Shown here: in pieces, positions 27,460 to 35,840 of the stretch
Layout: every line of letters starts with the position of its first letter
How positions within the stretch are numbered: position 1 is the first letter of the stretch
Assembly (NCBI GenBank): GCA_944380305.1
Contig: CALWHF010000007.1
Location: 1 to 64,000 of the forward strand
Source: an uncultured Christensenellaceae bacterium
GTDB lineage: Bacteria > Bacillota > Clostridia > Christensenellales > UBA3700
DNA: 64,000 bases
Reading direction: 5' to 3'
Notes under the pieces: model-generated
What the model saw: only the letters and a program-made list of their open reading frames with translations
Databases searched by the model: none
Told to the model about the DNA's origin: nothing
Made by a program: the position numbers and the translations under genes

Positions 27460-27516
27460 CACTACCGCGCGAATAATACCGTCCCTTCGACACACAATAA
27501 AAACGGAGGTAAGAAT

Positions 27517-27663
27517 ATGAAGAAAAAAACCACGAAAACAATCAAAAAGAACGCGTCCTCCGCACGCGAGAAGGACGTACGCAATCTCGAAATGAGCCTC
27601 AAGGACGAGGCAACGGGGTTTTACGACTTCGAAAACTCGCTCGACGACTATATCGAGGACTGA
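27517..27663 (+). CDS. Short charged protein of unknown function
   Basis: A 48-residue protein, lysine-rich at the start and acidic at the end (ENSLDDYIED). It is supported by a strong GGAGG at 27505-27509 at ideal spacing from the ATG. No family recognised. It is divergent from rlmD and ends in a hairpin shared with the next gene. Confidence 0.65.
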   Translation: MKKKTTKTIKKNASSAREKDVRNLEMSLKDEATGFYDFENSLDDYIED

Positions 27664-27671
27664 AACACGCT

Positions 27672-27690
27672 CCGCTCCGTCACGGAGCGG
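27672..27690. terminator. Hairpin between convergent small genes
   Basis: CCGCTCCG/CGGAGCGG with a 3-base loop, overlapping the stop codon of the minus-strand gene. There is no strong T-run, so its efficiency is uncertain. Confidence 0.5.
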
Positions 27691-27931
27691 CGTCTTCTTC
27701 TTTGAAAAACCACTCTATTATTTCCCTGAGCGTCAGATCCTCTATGCCGAGATCTCTCGGTGACTTGTCCTCGTACCTCTCGCCAAGAAATCCGAACATT
27801 CCCGCCTCGTCCGCTTTCCCCAATTTTTCAAGCGTCAGCGAAGAATATCCCCAATACAGAGCAATGAATATTACTAAGACTGCGATGACTATTTTCGAAA
27901 GGCATCCGCCGCATCCGCATCCTCTTTTCAT
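27680..27931 (-). CDS. Small membrane protein, Gly/Cys-rich N-terminus
   Basis: An 83-residue protein beginning MKRGCGCGGCL, then one membrane helix (about residues 12-30) and a mostly acidic C-terminal part. The CGCGGC cluster could bind metal or be lipidated, but it is not a standard lipobox. The ATG at 27931 has only GGGG directly before it; an in-frame upstream codon at 27967 is possible. Function unknown. Confidence 0.6.
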   Translation of the reverse strand: MKRGCGCGGCLSKIVIAVLVIFIALYWGYSSLTLEKLGKADEAGMFGFLGERYEDKSPRDLGIEDLTLREIIEWFFKEEDAAP

Positions 27932-27960
27932 ACCCCGATTATTGACAATACGGCAAATAT

Positions 27961-27992
27961 TAAACAATACGCGCGGAAGAAAACTCCCGCGC
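27961..27992 (-). terminator. Terminator of the GH27 gene
   Basis: On the minus strand GCGCGGGAG/CTTCCGCGC (one G-T pair) with loop TTTT, followed by TATTGTTT. Confidence 0.65.
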
Positions 27993-28030
27993 GCGTTACA
28001 AATCTTTCCTTTCCGGACTTCTGCCGATAG

Positions 28031-29665
28031 TTATCTCTTCGTCAGGACAATTACTTCGCAGGCGTCTCCCTCAAGCGTTGCTTCGAGTCTGTCTCCGAGA
28101 GCGTATTCTCTGCCCGAATACACCTCTTTGCAATCGTATTTCGCGCCGCTTTCGATCCCCGCGTATCCGTCCGATACGAGATCCGCGACTGATACAGAGC
28201 CTTTACGCGTCGACCTTTTCCTATTGAAAAGACAGACCGCCGCGCTCCCTTTCGCGAGAGGTCTTGCAAGCACGTCGACAGATCCTTTGACTATCCTTTT
28301 CGCCGCCTTGCCGAGAGAATCCTGATCTATCGCGATCAGCTCCTTGTTAGTGACGATCTTCAGAATGTCGTCGGTCATACTGCGGATGTCGTTGCCGAGT
28401 ATCAGCGGCGCAGCCATCATGCACCACAACGCGAAATGCGACTTGTTCTGTTCCTTGGTCAGATTGCCGTTGCCGACTTCGAGCATATCGGGGTCGTTGT
28501 ACGCACCCGACGACGCATACCCGTACAGCTTTACCGTCTTGTCGTAGATCATCTTGATCCAGAACCATCTGGGGATTATGTCGCCCGTTGTGCGCCACAT
28601 ATTGCCGGCGAGCGCGCCCCACTTCCAGGGTTGATTCTTGCCCCATTCGCATATTGAATATACGATGGGTTTTTCCTCTTTGCCCGTCTCTTCCGCGACT
28701 TTCTTCGTTGCCGCTTTCAGAGCGTTGCCCATAGTCAGATACTGAAGCATCGCGCTGTCCGCCCGTCCTGAAACGGGATTGAATATCCTGACTCTGTTCA
28801 CACCCTTTTTAAGTTTCACAAAGATTTGGAAACGCGACGTTAGATTCCAGAATTTCTGCGGAGGAACGGGACAGAGATATACGTCGTCGTTGACGGTGAT
28901 CATTGCGAGTTTTTCATACTGACTGTTCGTCTTCTTGCAGCAAAGCGTGAAGACGTATTCGCCGTCGTCCTCGCTGTATACGTTATTGTATTCCATAGAT
29001 CCGCGACATTTGTCCATACCGCTTACGAAACAACCCGTCGGCAATTTTTTGCAGGGCATGAATTTTGCAAGTCCTTCGAGTTTCGCATCTGTGCAGGGGT
29101 AAAACTTTCCTTCTTTTTCTCCCTTTCTCGTCAGTTCGATACCGTAGACGACGGGAGCGTAATACGGCAACGGCACGTTGTGGCAGAAGTCGTATTTGAA
29201 AAACTCTATCCCCCACTTGGCGAAAGTGTATGCGTCGCGGTATTCGTTGCCCAGACTCGCGGGAAGATCTTCGCATGTCAGCGTGCCGTTGGAAGAATAT
29301 ATCCCCACCTTGAATCCGAGAGCGTTGATCTTCTTCACGAGAGCACCTATGCCTCCCGCAAAACGGGTCAGGTCACCCTGAAGATCGCCGTTTTCGTCTC
29401 TCAGCGAACTGTGCCAACAGTCGTCCATATTCACCCTGTCGTATCCGGCATCGAGCAGTCCCTTTTCCTTCATAGCCGCGGCGGTCTCATATATCAGATC
29501 CTCGTCGATATTGTTCTTGAACGTATTCCAGCTCGACCAGCCCATAGGCGGAGCCGTCAGGATCCCGTTGTCGTATTTGACCTTCGGATATACGTCCCCA
29601 ACCTTGGACGGACGAGTGAATACCGTTTTCAAAAAACAAATCGGACACATAGAATTGCGTTTCAT
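28031..29665 (-). CDS. Alpha-galactosidase, GH27, with a domain inserted in the barrel
   Basis: A 544-residue retaining GH27 enzyme. Seen: LTAPPMGWSSWNTF, the substrate motif MDDCW (about 80-84), nucleophile Asp159 in KYDFC and acid/base Asp362 in WRTTGDI, then NDPDMLEVG and PLILGNDIR. Between Asp159 and strand 5, residues about 168-320 are far longer than usual and look like a jelly-roll module (VYLCPVPPQ to VNRVRIFNP), probably a carbohydrate-binding domain. No signal peptide, so cytoplasmic. The ATG at 29665 follows AGGAGGA; the frame extends further up across the promoter. It releases alpha-galactose, or a related terminal sugar, from oligosaccharides. Confidence 0.93.
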   Translation of the reverse strand: MKRNSMCPICFLKTVFTRPSKVGDVYPKVKYDNGILTAPPMGWSSWNTFKNNIDEDLIYETAAAMKEKGLLDAGYDRVNMDDCWHSSLRDENGDLQGDLTRFAGGIGALVKKINALGFKVGIYSSNGTLTCEDLPASLGNEYRDAYTFAKWGIEFFKYDFCHNVPLPYYAPVVYGIELTRKGEKEGKFYPCTDAKLEGLAKFMPCKKLPTGCFVSGMDKCRGSMEYNNVYSEDDGEYVFTLCCKKTNSQYEKLAMITVNDDVYLCPVPPQKFWNLTSRFQIFVKLKKGVNRVRIFNPVSGRADSAMLQYLTMGNALKAATKKVAEETGKEEKPIVYSICEWGKNQPWKWGALAGNMWRTTGDIIPRWFWIKMIYDKTVKLYGYASSGAYNDPDMLEVGNGNLTKEQNKSHFALWCMMAAPLILGNDIRSMTDDILKIVTNKELIAIDQDSLGKAAKRIVKGSVDVLARPLAKGSAAVCLFNRKRSTRKGSVSVADLVSDGYAGIESGAKYDCKEVYSGREYALGDRLEATLEGDACEVIVLTKR

Positions 29666-29711
29666 AGCTGCTGATAATCCTCCTGTTCGGGATCGCATCT
29701 CCCGATGAAAT

Positions 29712-29740
29712 ATTATAACATATCCCGCGGATTTTTTCAA
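29712..29740 (-). promoter_or_regulatory. Promoter of the GH27 gene
   Basis: Read leftwards: TTGAAA, 17 bases, TATAAT with an extended TGT before it. It overlaps no gene and is divergent from the promoter at 29841. Confidence 0.85.
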
Positions 29741-29840
29741 TACGCGTTTCAATGCGCAAAAGCTCTGTTTCCGACGGATCGAAAATCGTCGCAATACAAA
29801 CACGGGCAGGAAAATTTCTCCCATTGGAAAATTTTGTGCG

Positions 29841-29870
29841 TTGACCCGATCTCTTTGCCTCGCTTACAAT
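29841..29870 (+). promoter_or_regulatory. Promoter of the NlpC/P60 lipoprotein gene
   Basis: TTGACC (29841-29846), 18 bases, TACAAT (29865-29870). The leader of about 37 bases has a small GCAGGC/GCCTGT hairpin ahead of the AGGAGG site. Confidence 0.75.
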
Positions 29871-29913
29871 ATGCTTGCAGGCAAAGCCTGTAATAATCAA
29901 AGGAGGCAGGAAA

Positions 29914-30744
29914 ATGAAGACTGTAAAAATCATCACCGCAGCAACTTTTGTGGCAATATCACTGTTTATGCTGGCGGCATGCGGTCTGCAAGGCAACGCT
30001 CCGTTCTCAGTATCGATGGCGGATAAGATCGACGCTTTGATCTATGCAAACTATATCGGTCAGAATAATGGTGGCGGAAACGTCGGCTCTCCGTCGGGTT
30101 CGGATAAAGACACTCTCGTAATTTCCCTGACCAACGGACTCAACGTCAGAAGCGGAAAAGGCTCGTCTTACGCGTCGCTGGGGACTCTCGACAAGGGAGA
30201 CATGGTGTCGTTTATCGCGCTTGAAGACGGTTGGTATAAAACGATATACAAAGAACAGATTGCCTACGTTTCGGCAAACAGCGAATACGCGACAATATAC
30301 CGTATGGACAAGGCAGGAGACAAAATAGAAAGCGTGATCGCCGTGGGTAAATCACTTCTCGGCTATCCGTACGTCTGGGGAAGCCAGCGTTACCACTGGG
30401 GCAACGGCGTATTAAATACTAATTTCAAAGCGGGAGAATTCGACTGCTCGGCTCTTACTCAATACGCGTATTACAAGGGCGCGGGAGTTCTTCTCGACGT
30501 AACGACGAGAACCCAGGTTTTGCAAGGCGTGCGGGTATCGCGCGACGATCTTAGAAGAGGCGACCTGATGTTCTTCACCAACTCGTCTCGCTACAACCTC
30601 AGCGGAACGGCAAGGATAGGACACGTCGCGATTTATCTCGGCGACAACTATATTCTTCACACTGCAAGCGACCATGCCGTCATCGAGCAGATCTCTTCAA
30701 AACGCTGGTCGTATTTCATAGAAGCGCGCAGAGTGCTCAACTGA
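29914..30744 (+). CDS. Lipoprotein peptidoglycan endopeptidase: SH3 plus NlpC/P60
   Basis: A 276-residue lipoprotein; lipobox LAAC near residue 22. A Ser/Gly/Asn-rich linker leads into a bacterial SH3 domain (about 75-130, with GLNVRSGKGSSYASLG) and an NlpC/P60 cysteine peptidase domain (about 145-276). Catalytic Cys lies in FDCSALTQY, the His in GHVAIYLG, and a third polar residue in LHTAS. It cuts peptide stems of peptidoglycan outside the cell. The ATG at 29914 follows AAAGGAGG. It is followed by a strong terminator and the convergent amidase, another wall enzyme. Confidence 0.94.
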   Translation: MKTVKIITAATFVAISLFMLAACGLQGNAPFSVSMADKIDALIYANYIGQNNGGGNVGSPSGSDKDTLVISLTNGLNVRSGKGSSYASLGTLDKGDMVSFIALEDGWYKTIYKEQIAYVSANSEYATIYRMDKAGDKIESVIAVGKSLLGYPYVWGSQRYHWGNGVLNTNFKAGEFDCSALTQYAYYKGAGVLLDVTTRTQVLQGVRVSRDDLRRGDLMFFTNSSRYNLSGTARIGHVAIYLGDNYILHTASDHAVIEQISSKRWSYFIEARRVLN

Positions 30745-30757
30745 CGCTTTCCAACGG

Positions 30758-30784
30758 TCCTCCGCAAATGCGGAGGATTTTTTT
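30758..30784 (+). terminator. Terminator of the NlpC/P60 gene
   Basis: TCCTCCGCA/TGCGGAGGA, 9-bp perfect stem, 2-base loop and seven T. Confidence 0.93.
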
Positions 30785-30792
30785 GAAAAAAA

Positions 30793-31476
30793 TCAGCTTA
30801 AGGCAAAAAGAACTGCGTCGGCTATGGAAACACACAGCTCCCGCCTGAACGAATCCGTATTGAGCAACCTTTCGTCTTCGGCGTTCGATATAAATCCGCA
30901 TTCGATTATGACGGACGGCACTGCGGCACACTTCGTAATGTAGTAATCTCCCGCCTGCGGGGCGAGATCGCTCCTCTTACTGTATTTGTAATTGATCTGC
31001 GCGTTGAGCCTCTCCTGCAACAAAGACGCGAAGCTCTGCCATCTTCCCGTATCGTCGTAAAACACCTGAATACCTCTCCTCGAACGGTCTGAATAACTGT
31101 TAAGATGTATGCTGACCACGCAGTCGGGGCGACTGTTTGCGATGATGTCCGCCCGCATTTTCATATCCTCGCGCTTTATGTCGGAAAGAGCCTCGTCAGA
31201 AGTGCGCGTATAAACGACTCCGACTCCTCTCGCCTCGAGAAGTTCCCCGAGCTTGAGAGCGAGTTCGAGATTGAGCTCGCTCTCCTTTGTCCCGGTAACG
31301 CCGACCACTCCTCCGTCCGCGCCACCGTGTCCCGCGTCGATCACGACCACCGCTCCGACTGGAAAAGACATCTTACCGACCGTCTTCGCGACCGCGAAAA
31401 TCCCGAGACTTGCGATCGTCAGCGACAGCACCGCCGCTACCGCGAAAATCAACGCTTTTTTCCCTATAAATACCAT
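30793..31476 (-). CDS. N-acetylmuramoyl-L-alanine amidase (CwlD-like, Amidase_3)
   Basis: A 227-residue zinc amidase that separates peptide from glycan in peptidoglycan. One N-terminal helix (about 6-28) serves as signal or anchor. Catalytic motifs: VVVIDAGHGGADGG (zinc His), the E of ESELNL, SIHLNSY (second His) and IIECGFISN (catalytic Glu). Size and layout match CwlD of sporulating Firmicutes, but without other spore genes here that role is not asserted. The start at 31476 has GGGGA upstream. The DnaA-box cluster lies 70-160 bases upstream of it. Confidence 0.92.
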   Translation of the reverse strand: MVFIGKKALIFAVAAVLSLTIASLGIFAVAKTVGKMSFPVGAVVVIDAGHGGADGGVVGVTGTKESELNLELALKLGELLEARGVGVVYTRTSDEALSDIKREDMKMRADIIANSRPDCVVSIHLNSYSDRSRRGIQVFYDDTGRWQSFASLLQERLNAQINYKYSKRSDLAPQAGDYYITKCAAVPSVIIECGFISNAEDERLLNTDSFRRELCVSIADAVLFALS

Positions 31477-31546
31477 ATCGTTTTCCCCGCGCGCAAAACT
31501 TGTCGCAAATGCTAGAAATTTCGGGCAAAAGCCGATTTTAGCCGAG

Positions 31547-31638
31547 TTATCCACAGACTTATCCACCAAAACATTCGTTCTTGTGGATAACTGCCCCCGT
31601 TTTTCCGCATTCGCATAATCATTTATATGTGTGGATAA
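31547..31638. promoter_or_regulatory. Cluster of four DnaA boxes
   Basis: TTATCCACA at 31547-31555, TTATCCACC at 31559-31567, and TGTGGATAA (the same box inverted) at 31582-31590 and 31630-31638. Three are perfect high-affinity boxes. The surrounding 31477-31727 holds no gene and is partly AT-rich. Confidence 0.85.
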
Positions 31639-31663
31639 AGTGCGATATTACCGCAAAACCGAA

Positions 31664-31690
31664 TTAAAAAACGCCTTTACGAAAAGACGT
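31664..31690 (-). terminator. Terminator after the SprT-like gene
   Basis: On the minus strand ACGTCTTT/AAAGGCGT (one G-T pair), loop TCGT, followed by TTTTTAATT. Confidence 0.7.
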
Positions 31691-31727
31691 GATTTAATAC
31701 CTTTTTTATGATGTTTTTCCCATTTCG

Positions 31728-32399
31728 TCAGGTCATTCGTCTGCGTCCGCGCATAATCCCGATCCTGTCCTTGTAATCGGGCAAATATTTGCCCACGAGC
31801 GCGTAAAAATCCTTCTGATGTCCCGTAACGCGGAGATGACAAAGCTCGTGCAACACGACGTAGTCGGCGACCTCGACTGGCTTTGCCGCAAGCCGACAGC
31901 TTATCTTGATCGCCTTTGTCGCGACCTCGCATCTGCCGAGATACGAACGCGCAGAAGTGACGGACGTTTTCGACGCGTACAGTCCCGTCTCTTTCTGCCA
32001 TTTCCCGAAAAGCGGAGCGAGAACGGGCGCGATAGCCTTTTTGTAATATTCGAGGATCGCCTTTTCCCTGTCTTTTTCGTCTTTTCCTCCCACCACGCAC
32101 TCCGAGCCCGAAAACCTGACGAACGCACGCGGCGCGTACTCGTCCTTTCTCTCATATGCTTTGCCGAAAAGCATGACTTTTCCCCTGCTCTCTTCGGCTT
32201 TTGCGACGTAACGCATTATCCAGTCGCGGTGTTTTCTGACGACTGAACACGTTTTTTCGTCGCCCTGCGATGCGGGAGCCGTGACGACGACTTCGCCGTT
32301 TTTTATTCTTATGGTCGTATTTCTTACTCGCTTGCGGATGACGGTAAAATCTATATCGTCGGCTTTGAGACGGTACGTTTTCAGAACGGGACGCGGCAT
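31728..32399 (-). CDS. SprT/YgjP-type zinc metallopeptidase (M48-like)
   Basis: A 223-residue soluble protein with the YgjP/DUF45 layout and the zinc motif HELCHLRVTGHQKDFY near the C-terminus, a HExxH plus a third His in a following GH. Family members are predicted cytoplasmic metalloproteases; SprT relatives act on DNA-protein crosslinks, but that role is not shown here. The ATG at 32399 has AGGAGG and shares a base with the RadC stop (TGATG). The open frame upstream is inside radC and is ignored. Confidence 0.85.
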   Translation of the reverse strand: MPRPVLKTYRLKADDIDFTVIRKRVRNTTIRIKNGEVVVTAPASQGDEKTCSVVRKHRDWIMRYVAKAEESRGKVMLFGKAYERKDEYAPRAFVRFSGSECVVGGKDEKDREKAILEYYKKAIAPVLAPLFGKWQKETGLYASKTSVTSARSYLGRCEVATKAIKISCRLAAKPVEVADYVVLHELCHLRVTGHQKDFYALVGKYLPDYKDRIGIMRGRRRMT

Positions 32400-33145
32400 C
32401 AGTTCCTCCTGTCGGATATTCTGCCTTCTTCGACGAATTTCAGGTACGACTTGCGGAACTCGTCGAGTTTTCCGTCCTGCAGAAAGCTGTAATGAGAATT
32501 TTTGGCGATAATGATATGATCGATCAGCAGTACGTCCATTATCTCTAGCGCGGTCACCGCCCACTTCGTAAATTCGACGTCTTCAGCCGACGGTTTTGCG
32601 ATCCCCGACGGATGGTTGTGCGCGAGATAAACGTATTTCGTCTGCGAATTCTGGCACAGCATGACAAGCTCTCTGACCCTTATTTTGCAGTCGTCGCTGC
32701 CGCCCTTGCCGAGTTCGCAACGCTGTTTGAATCTGCCCGCGCTGTCCACACATATCGCATAAATGCGCTCTTCTTCGAGCGTAGTCATGAAACTCTTGAG
32801 ATATTCGAGTATCTGCCCTCTTGTCTCCATCTTGGGCTTTTGCTCTATCTTGCTCGAAAAATACCTCCTCGCGAGAGAAGGCATACTGCTGAGATAAAGC
32901 GCGGCGTTCTCCGTCACGCCCTTTACGGATACAAGTGCTTTGCTGTCGCTGTCGAGTACCGCCGCAAGCGACCCGAACTTCGCTATAAGATCGTGCGCGA
33001 TCCCGTTGGTGTCCTTCCTCGGAACAAAAGGATACAATAAATATTCGAGCACCTCGTGCTCGCCGAGCGAGTCCAGAGAATTCTCTCTGACCCTATTTCT
33101 CATCCTCTCCCTGTGATTTGCGTGAGGATTATTCGTTTTCTCCAC
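32399..33145 (-). CDS. radC: RadC family JAB/MPN protein
   Basis: A 248-residue protein with an N-terminal helix-hairpin-helix part (about 10-90) and a C-terminal JAMM metallopeptidase-like domain. The zinc motif HNHPSGIAKPSAED (HxHx7SxxD) is intact. Despite its name, RadC's link to DNA repair is weak and its substrate is unknown. It overlaps the P-type ATPase gene upstream by 17 bases and the SprT-like gene downstream by one, so all three are one unit. Confidence 0.93.
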   Translation of the reverse strand: MEKTNNPHANHRERMRNRVRENSLDSLGEHEVLEYLLYPFVPRKDTNGIAHDLIAKFGSLAAVLDSDSKALVSVKGVTENAALYLSSMPSLARRYFSSKIEQKPKMETRGQILEYLKSFMTTLEEERIYAICVDSAGRFKQRCELGKGGSDDCKIRVRELVMLCQNSQTKYVYLAHNHPSGIAKPSAEDVEFTKWAVTALEIMDVLLIDHIIIAKNSHYSFLQDGKLDEFRKSYLKFVEEGRISDRRN

Positions 33146-35696
33146 TCTCCCCCTCTTTCTCTTCTAATTTTTTGTTGTATCTTTCAAGTCTCTTTTGTTT
33201 GAAATTCTTTATTTTTTCATCCATTCCGTCCACGATCTTCGCACCGTACTTTTTATCAAGCAAGCCAAGAAGAGCGCGCGTGCCGAGCATGGATGCGAGA
33301 GCTATGAGCGTGCTGAGCACTATCCAGCCGGCGTATTTTATCGGGACGAAATTCATGTTGAGAAACGTGCCTCCCGTCACCGTGTTATCCAGCCATATCG
33401 CCGCGAGCGATACTACGAACATCACCGCTATGACCGCGAGTCTGAATTTATTGGGAGGCATGCTTATCACCGTCAGACACGCAAATCCCGCCATTGTCAG
33501 CGCAAAGGTAGCCATGACCGCCTTTACCGCTTGAAGTTCCTCCGCCGTGGCAGCGATCGACGAATAGTCTATCGAGCCGTTCATGATCATTATAAATCCC
33601 GTACCCGCGATAAGTCCTATCGCCGCGGAAAGCGACGACTTGAGCACGTTGCGCAGGAAATTGCCTTTGGGTCTGGCTTTTGTCGGCTGCAACGCGAAAA
33701 GGAACGTCGGCACGCCTATAACGAAGAACTCGATCATAAGCATCTTCTTCGTATCGAAAGGATAGCTGTTCTCCTTTGTGACTATCGTGATTATCGCGTA
33801 AAGCAGGGTCATGAACATCACGAAGATGTTTTTCATGACGTACAGCGCGGACACCTTCTCGATATTGCCTATTACCTGTCTGCCTTCTCTGACTATGTCC
33901 GGCATCGACGCGAAGTCGTTGTCCATGAGAATTATTCTCGATATGTTTCTCGCGACGTCGTTCGCGCCGGCAAACGAGATCGAGCAGTCTGCCTCCTTCA
34001 AAGCCTGCAAGTCATTGACGCCGTCGCCTATCATACCGACCGTCCTGCCCTCGCTCTGAAGTTGTTTAACTATCACGGCCTTCTGTTCGGGAGATACTCT
34101 GCCGAACACCGCGGTATCCGCCGCAACTCTCTTCAGTCCTTCCTCGTCGAGTTCGGCGCAATTCACCGCGTGATCGGGACGTCTGAGCCCCGCCTTTCCC
34201 GCGATATTGGCGACAGTCTCGGGGTCATCGCCCGAAATGATCTTTATGTCCACTTCGTTTTCGTAGAACCAGTCGAGAGTTTTGCGTATATTGGGACGCA
34301 ACGTATCTTCGAGAGCGAACACGAAACAAGGCACGGTTTTCGTCTTGTCGATCTCGGCTATCGCGCCGTCGAAACGCGAAAGCAATATACTTCTTCTTCC
34401 TTTTGCGGAATTTTCGGCGACCGCCTCTTTTACCCTGCCCGAAGGAACGCCGACGAAGTCCGGCGCGCCGAGGACGTAAGTCGATCCTCCATCGAGAGTC
34501 ACCGCGCTGTACTTTCTCGCGCTGTTGAAACTCATCACGTCGCTGACGGGCATAACGTTGCCCTCGCCTACGCCCTGCAACAGAGCGAGCGCGGTAGACT
34601 TGCTGTCGTGCGTCGCACTCATTATCGTATTGAGAAGATCCACGGGGCTTTCTTCGTCTCCCACTCTGACAGTCTCGACCAGTTCCAGCTTGCCGTCCGT
34701 TATCGTGCCCGTCTTGTCGAGAAGAAGCGTGTCGGTCAGCGCGAGCATCTCTATTCCCGAAAGATCCTGTGCCAGCGCGTGCTTTTTAGAGAGTTTGAGT
34801 ACGCTCGCCGCAAGCGCGGTAGACGTCAGCAGGAACATACCTATCGGTATCATTCCGAGAATGCTGCTCGACACCGTGATTATCGTGTCTTTCCATTCTC
34901 CGCCTACCGTTATCCTGTCTGCCGCGAGAAGGAATCCCGCGAGGATAACGAGAACGACCGTGATCCCCTTTATCAGAGAATCTAGCACCGAGAAGATACG
35001 GCTCTTGGGCTTGGCGACTCTTTTGGCGACCCTGGACACGCCCTCGATGTACCTGTCTCTTCCAACTCTGGTGGCGATACAGCACGCCTCGCCTTCGTGC
35101 ACGTTACTGCCCGCGAGTATCTTCGAACCCGCCTCTTTTCGCACCGGGCGCGACTCTCCGCTTATTATCGATTCGTCCACTTCGATGTATCCGCTTTTCA
35201 CCTCTGCGTCTACCGGGACCTGCGCTCCGGCATGTATGTAGAAAACGTCCTCAAAGACGAGATCGGCGGTATTTATATTAATCCTTTTGCCGTCTCTTAC
35301 CACGTCGCATTTGGACTGCGCCACGAGCGACAGTTTCTGCACCGTCCATTTTGCTTTTAACTCCTGAACGATACCTATGGCTATATTTATGAATATTATG
35401 CTGGAAGAAAGCGTGTAATCCCACGCCCCGATAGCGAGGAGAAGGATCACGAGAAGTATCGTGACCGTATTGCAGAAATTGAAGATGTTTTCGAAAACTA
35501 TCCTCACATAGGATTTGCTTGTATTGTCCGTCTTTTTATTGACGAGACCTTCCTGATTGCGTTGCTCGACCTGCGCAGACGAAAGCCCCTCTTCCGCCGA
35601 CGGATAAAATCTGTCGGCATGCTTGAGTTTGTGGCTGTCGTGTTTTTTCCTGTTGCGCACCTTTTCGAGACGTTTGAGGTTTCTTATCTCTTTCAT
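33129..35696 (-). CDS. P-type cation-transporting ATPase (HAD-IC, CtpE-like)
   Basis: An 855-residue ion pump. Seen: actuator motif ISGES (TGES variant), phosphorylation site DKTGTITDG, SGDDP and hinge GMIGDGVNDLQAL, plus about eight to ten helices. A lysine/arginine-rich N-terminus of 30 residues precedes the first helix. The M4 ion-binding motif, usually PEGL, reads MIPIGMFLL, so the acidic ligand is absent; this fits a CtpE-like subgroup rather than classical Ca2+ or Mg2+ pumps. The transported ion is unknown. The ATG is nine bases after an extended -10 and has no ribosome site. Overlaps radC. Confidence 0.9.
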   Translation of the reverse strand: MKEIRNLKRLEKVRNRKKHDSHKLKHADRFYPSAEEGLSSAQVEQRNQEGLVNKKTDNTSKSYVRIVFENIFNFCNTVTILLVILLLAIGAWDYTLSSSIIFINIAIGIVQELKAKWTVQKLSLVAQSKCDVVRDGKRININTADLVFEDVFYIHAGAQVPVDAEVKSGYIEVDESIISGESRPVRKEAGSKILAGSNVHEGEACCIATRVGRDRYIEGVSRVAKRVAKPKSRIFSVLDSLIKGITVVLVILAGFLLAADRITVGGEWKDTIITVSSSILGMIPIGMFLLTSTALAASVLKLSKKHALAQDLSGIEMLALTDTLLLDKTGTITDGKLELVETVRVGDEESPVDLLNTIMSATHDSKSTALALLQGVGEGNVMPVSDVMSFNSARKYSAVTLDGGSTYVLGAPDFVGVPSGRVKEAVAENSAKGRRSILLSRFDGAIAEIDKTKTVPCFVFALEDTLRPNIRKTLDWFYENEVDIKIISGDDPETVANIAGKAGLRRPDHAVNCAELDEEGLKRVAADTAVFGRVSPEQKAVIVKQLQSEGRTVGMIGDGVNDLQALKEADCSISFAGANDVARNISRIILMDNDFASMPDIVREGRQVIGNIEKVSALYVMKNIFVMFMTLLYAIITIVTKENSYPFDTKKMLMIEFFVIGVPTFLFALQPTKARPKGNFLRNVLKSSLSAAIGLIAGTGFIMIMNGSIDYSSIAATAEELQAVKAVMATFALTMAGFACLTVISMPPNKFRLAVIAVMFVVSLAAIWLDNTVTGGTFLNMNFVPIKYAGWIVLSTLIALASMLGTRALLGLLDKKYGAKIVDGMDEKIKNFKQKRLERYNKKLEEKEGESGENE

Positions 35697-35705
35697 ATCT
35701 TTTTT

Positions 35706-35735
35706 ATAATATCATACGCGCGTCTGCGTACGCAA
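35706..35735 (-). promoter_or_regulatory. Promoter abutting the P-type ATPase start codon
   Basis: Read leftwards: TTGCGT, 18 bases, TATTAT preceded by TGA (extended -10), then AAAAAAGAT and the ATG at 35696. The layout mirrors that at 4183. Confidence 0.65.
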
Positions 35736-35840
35736 TTTTTTGCGGCTTCAATCTTAAAAATTACATAAAACCTATACTTTTGTCTGATTTACTCGACAAA
35801 TCCGTAGTCTCGGCCTCGGATGAAGCCGTAAATCTTAATT

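Noticed and set aside
30793..31476. Evidence of sporulation from a CwlD-like amidase
   Set aside because: No other spore gene is visible, and the family also acts in vegetative cells.
33195..34985. 596-codon plus-strand frame inside the P-type ATPase gene
   Set aside because: Shadow of a clear gene, rich in Arg and His with no domain.
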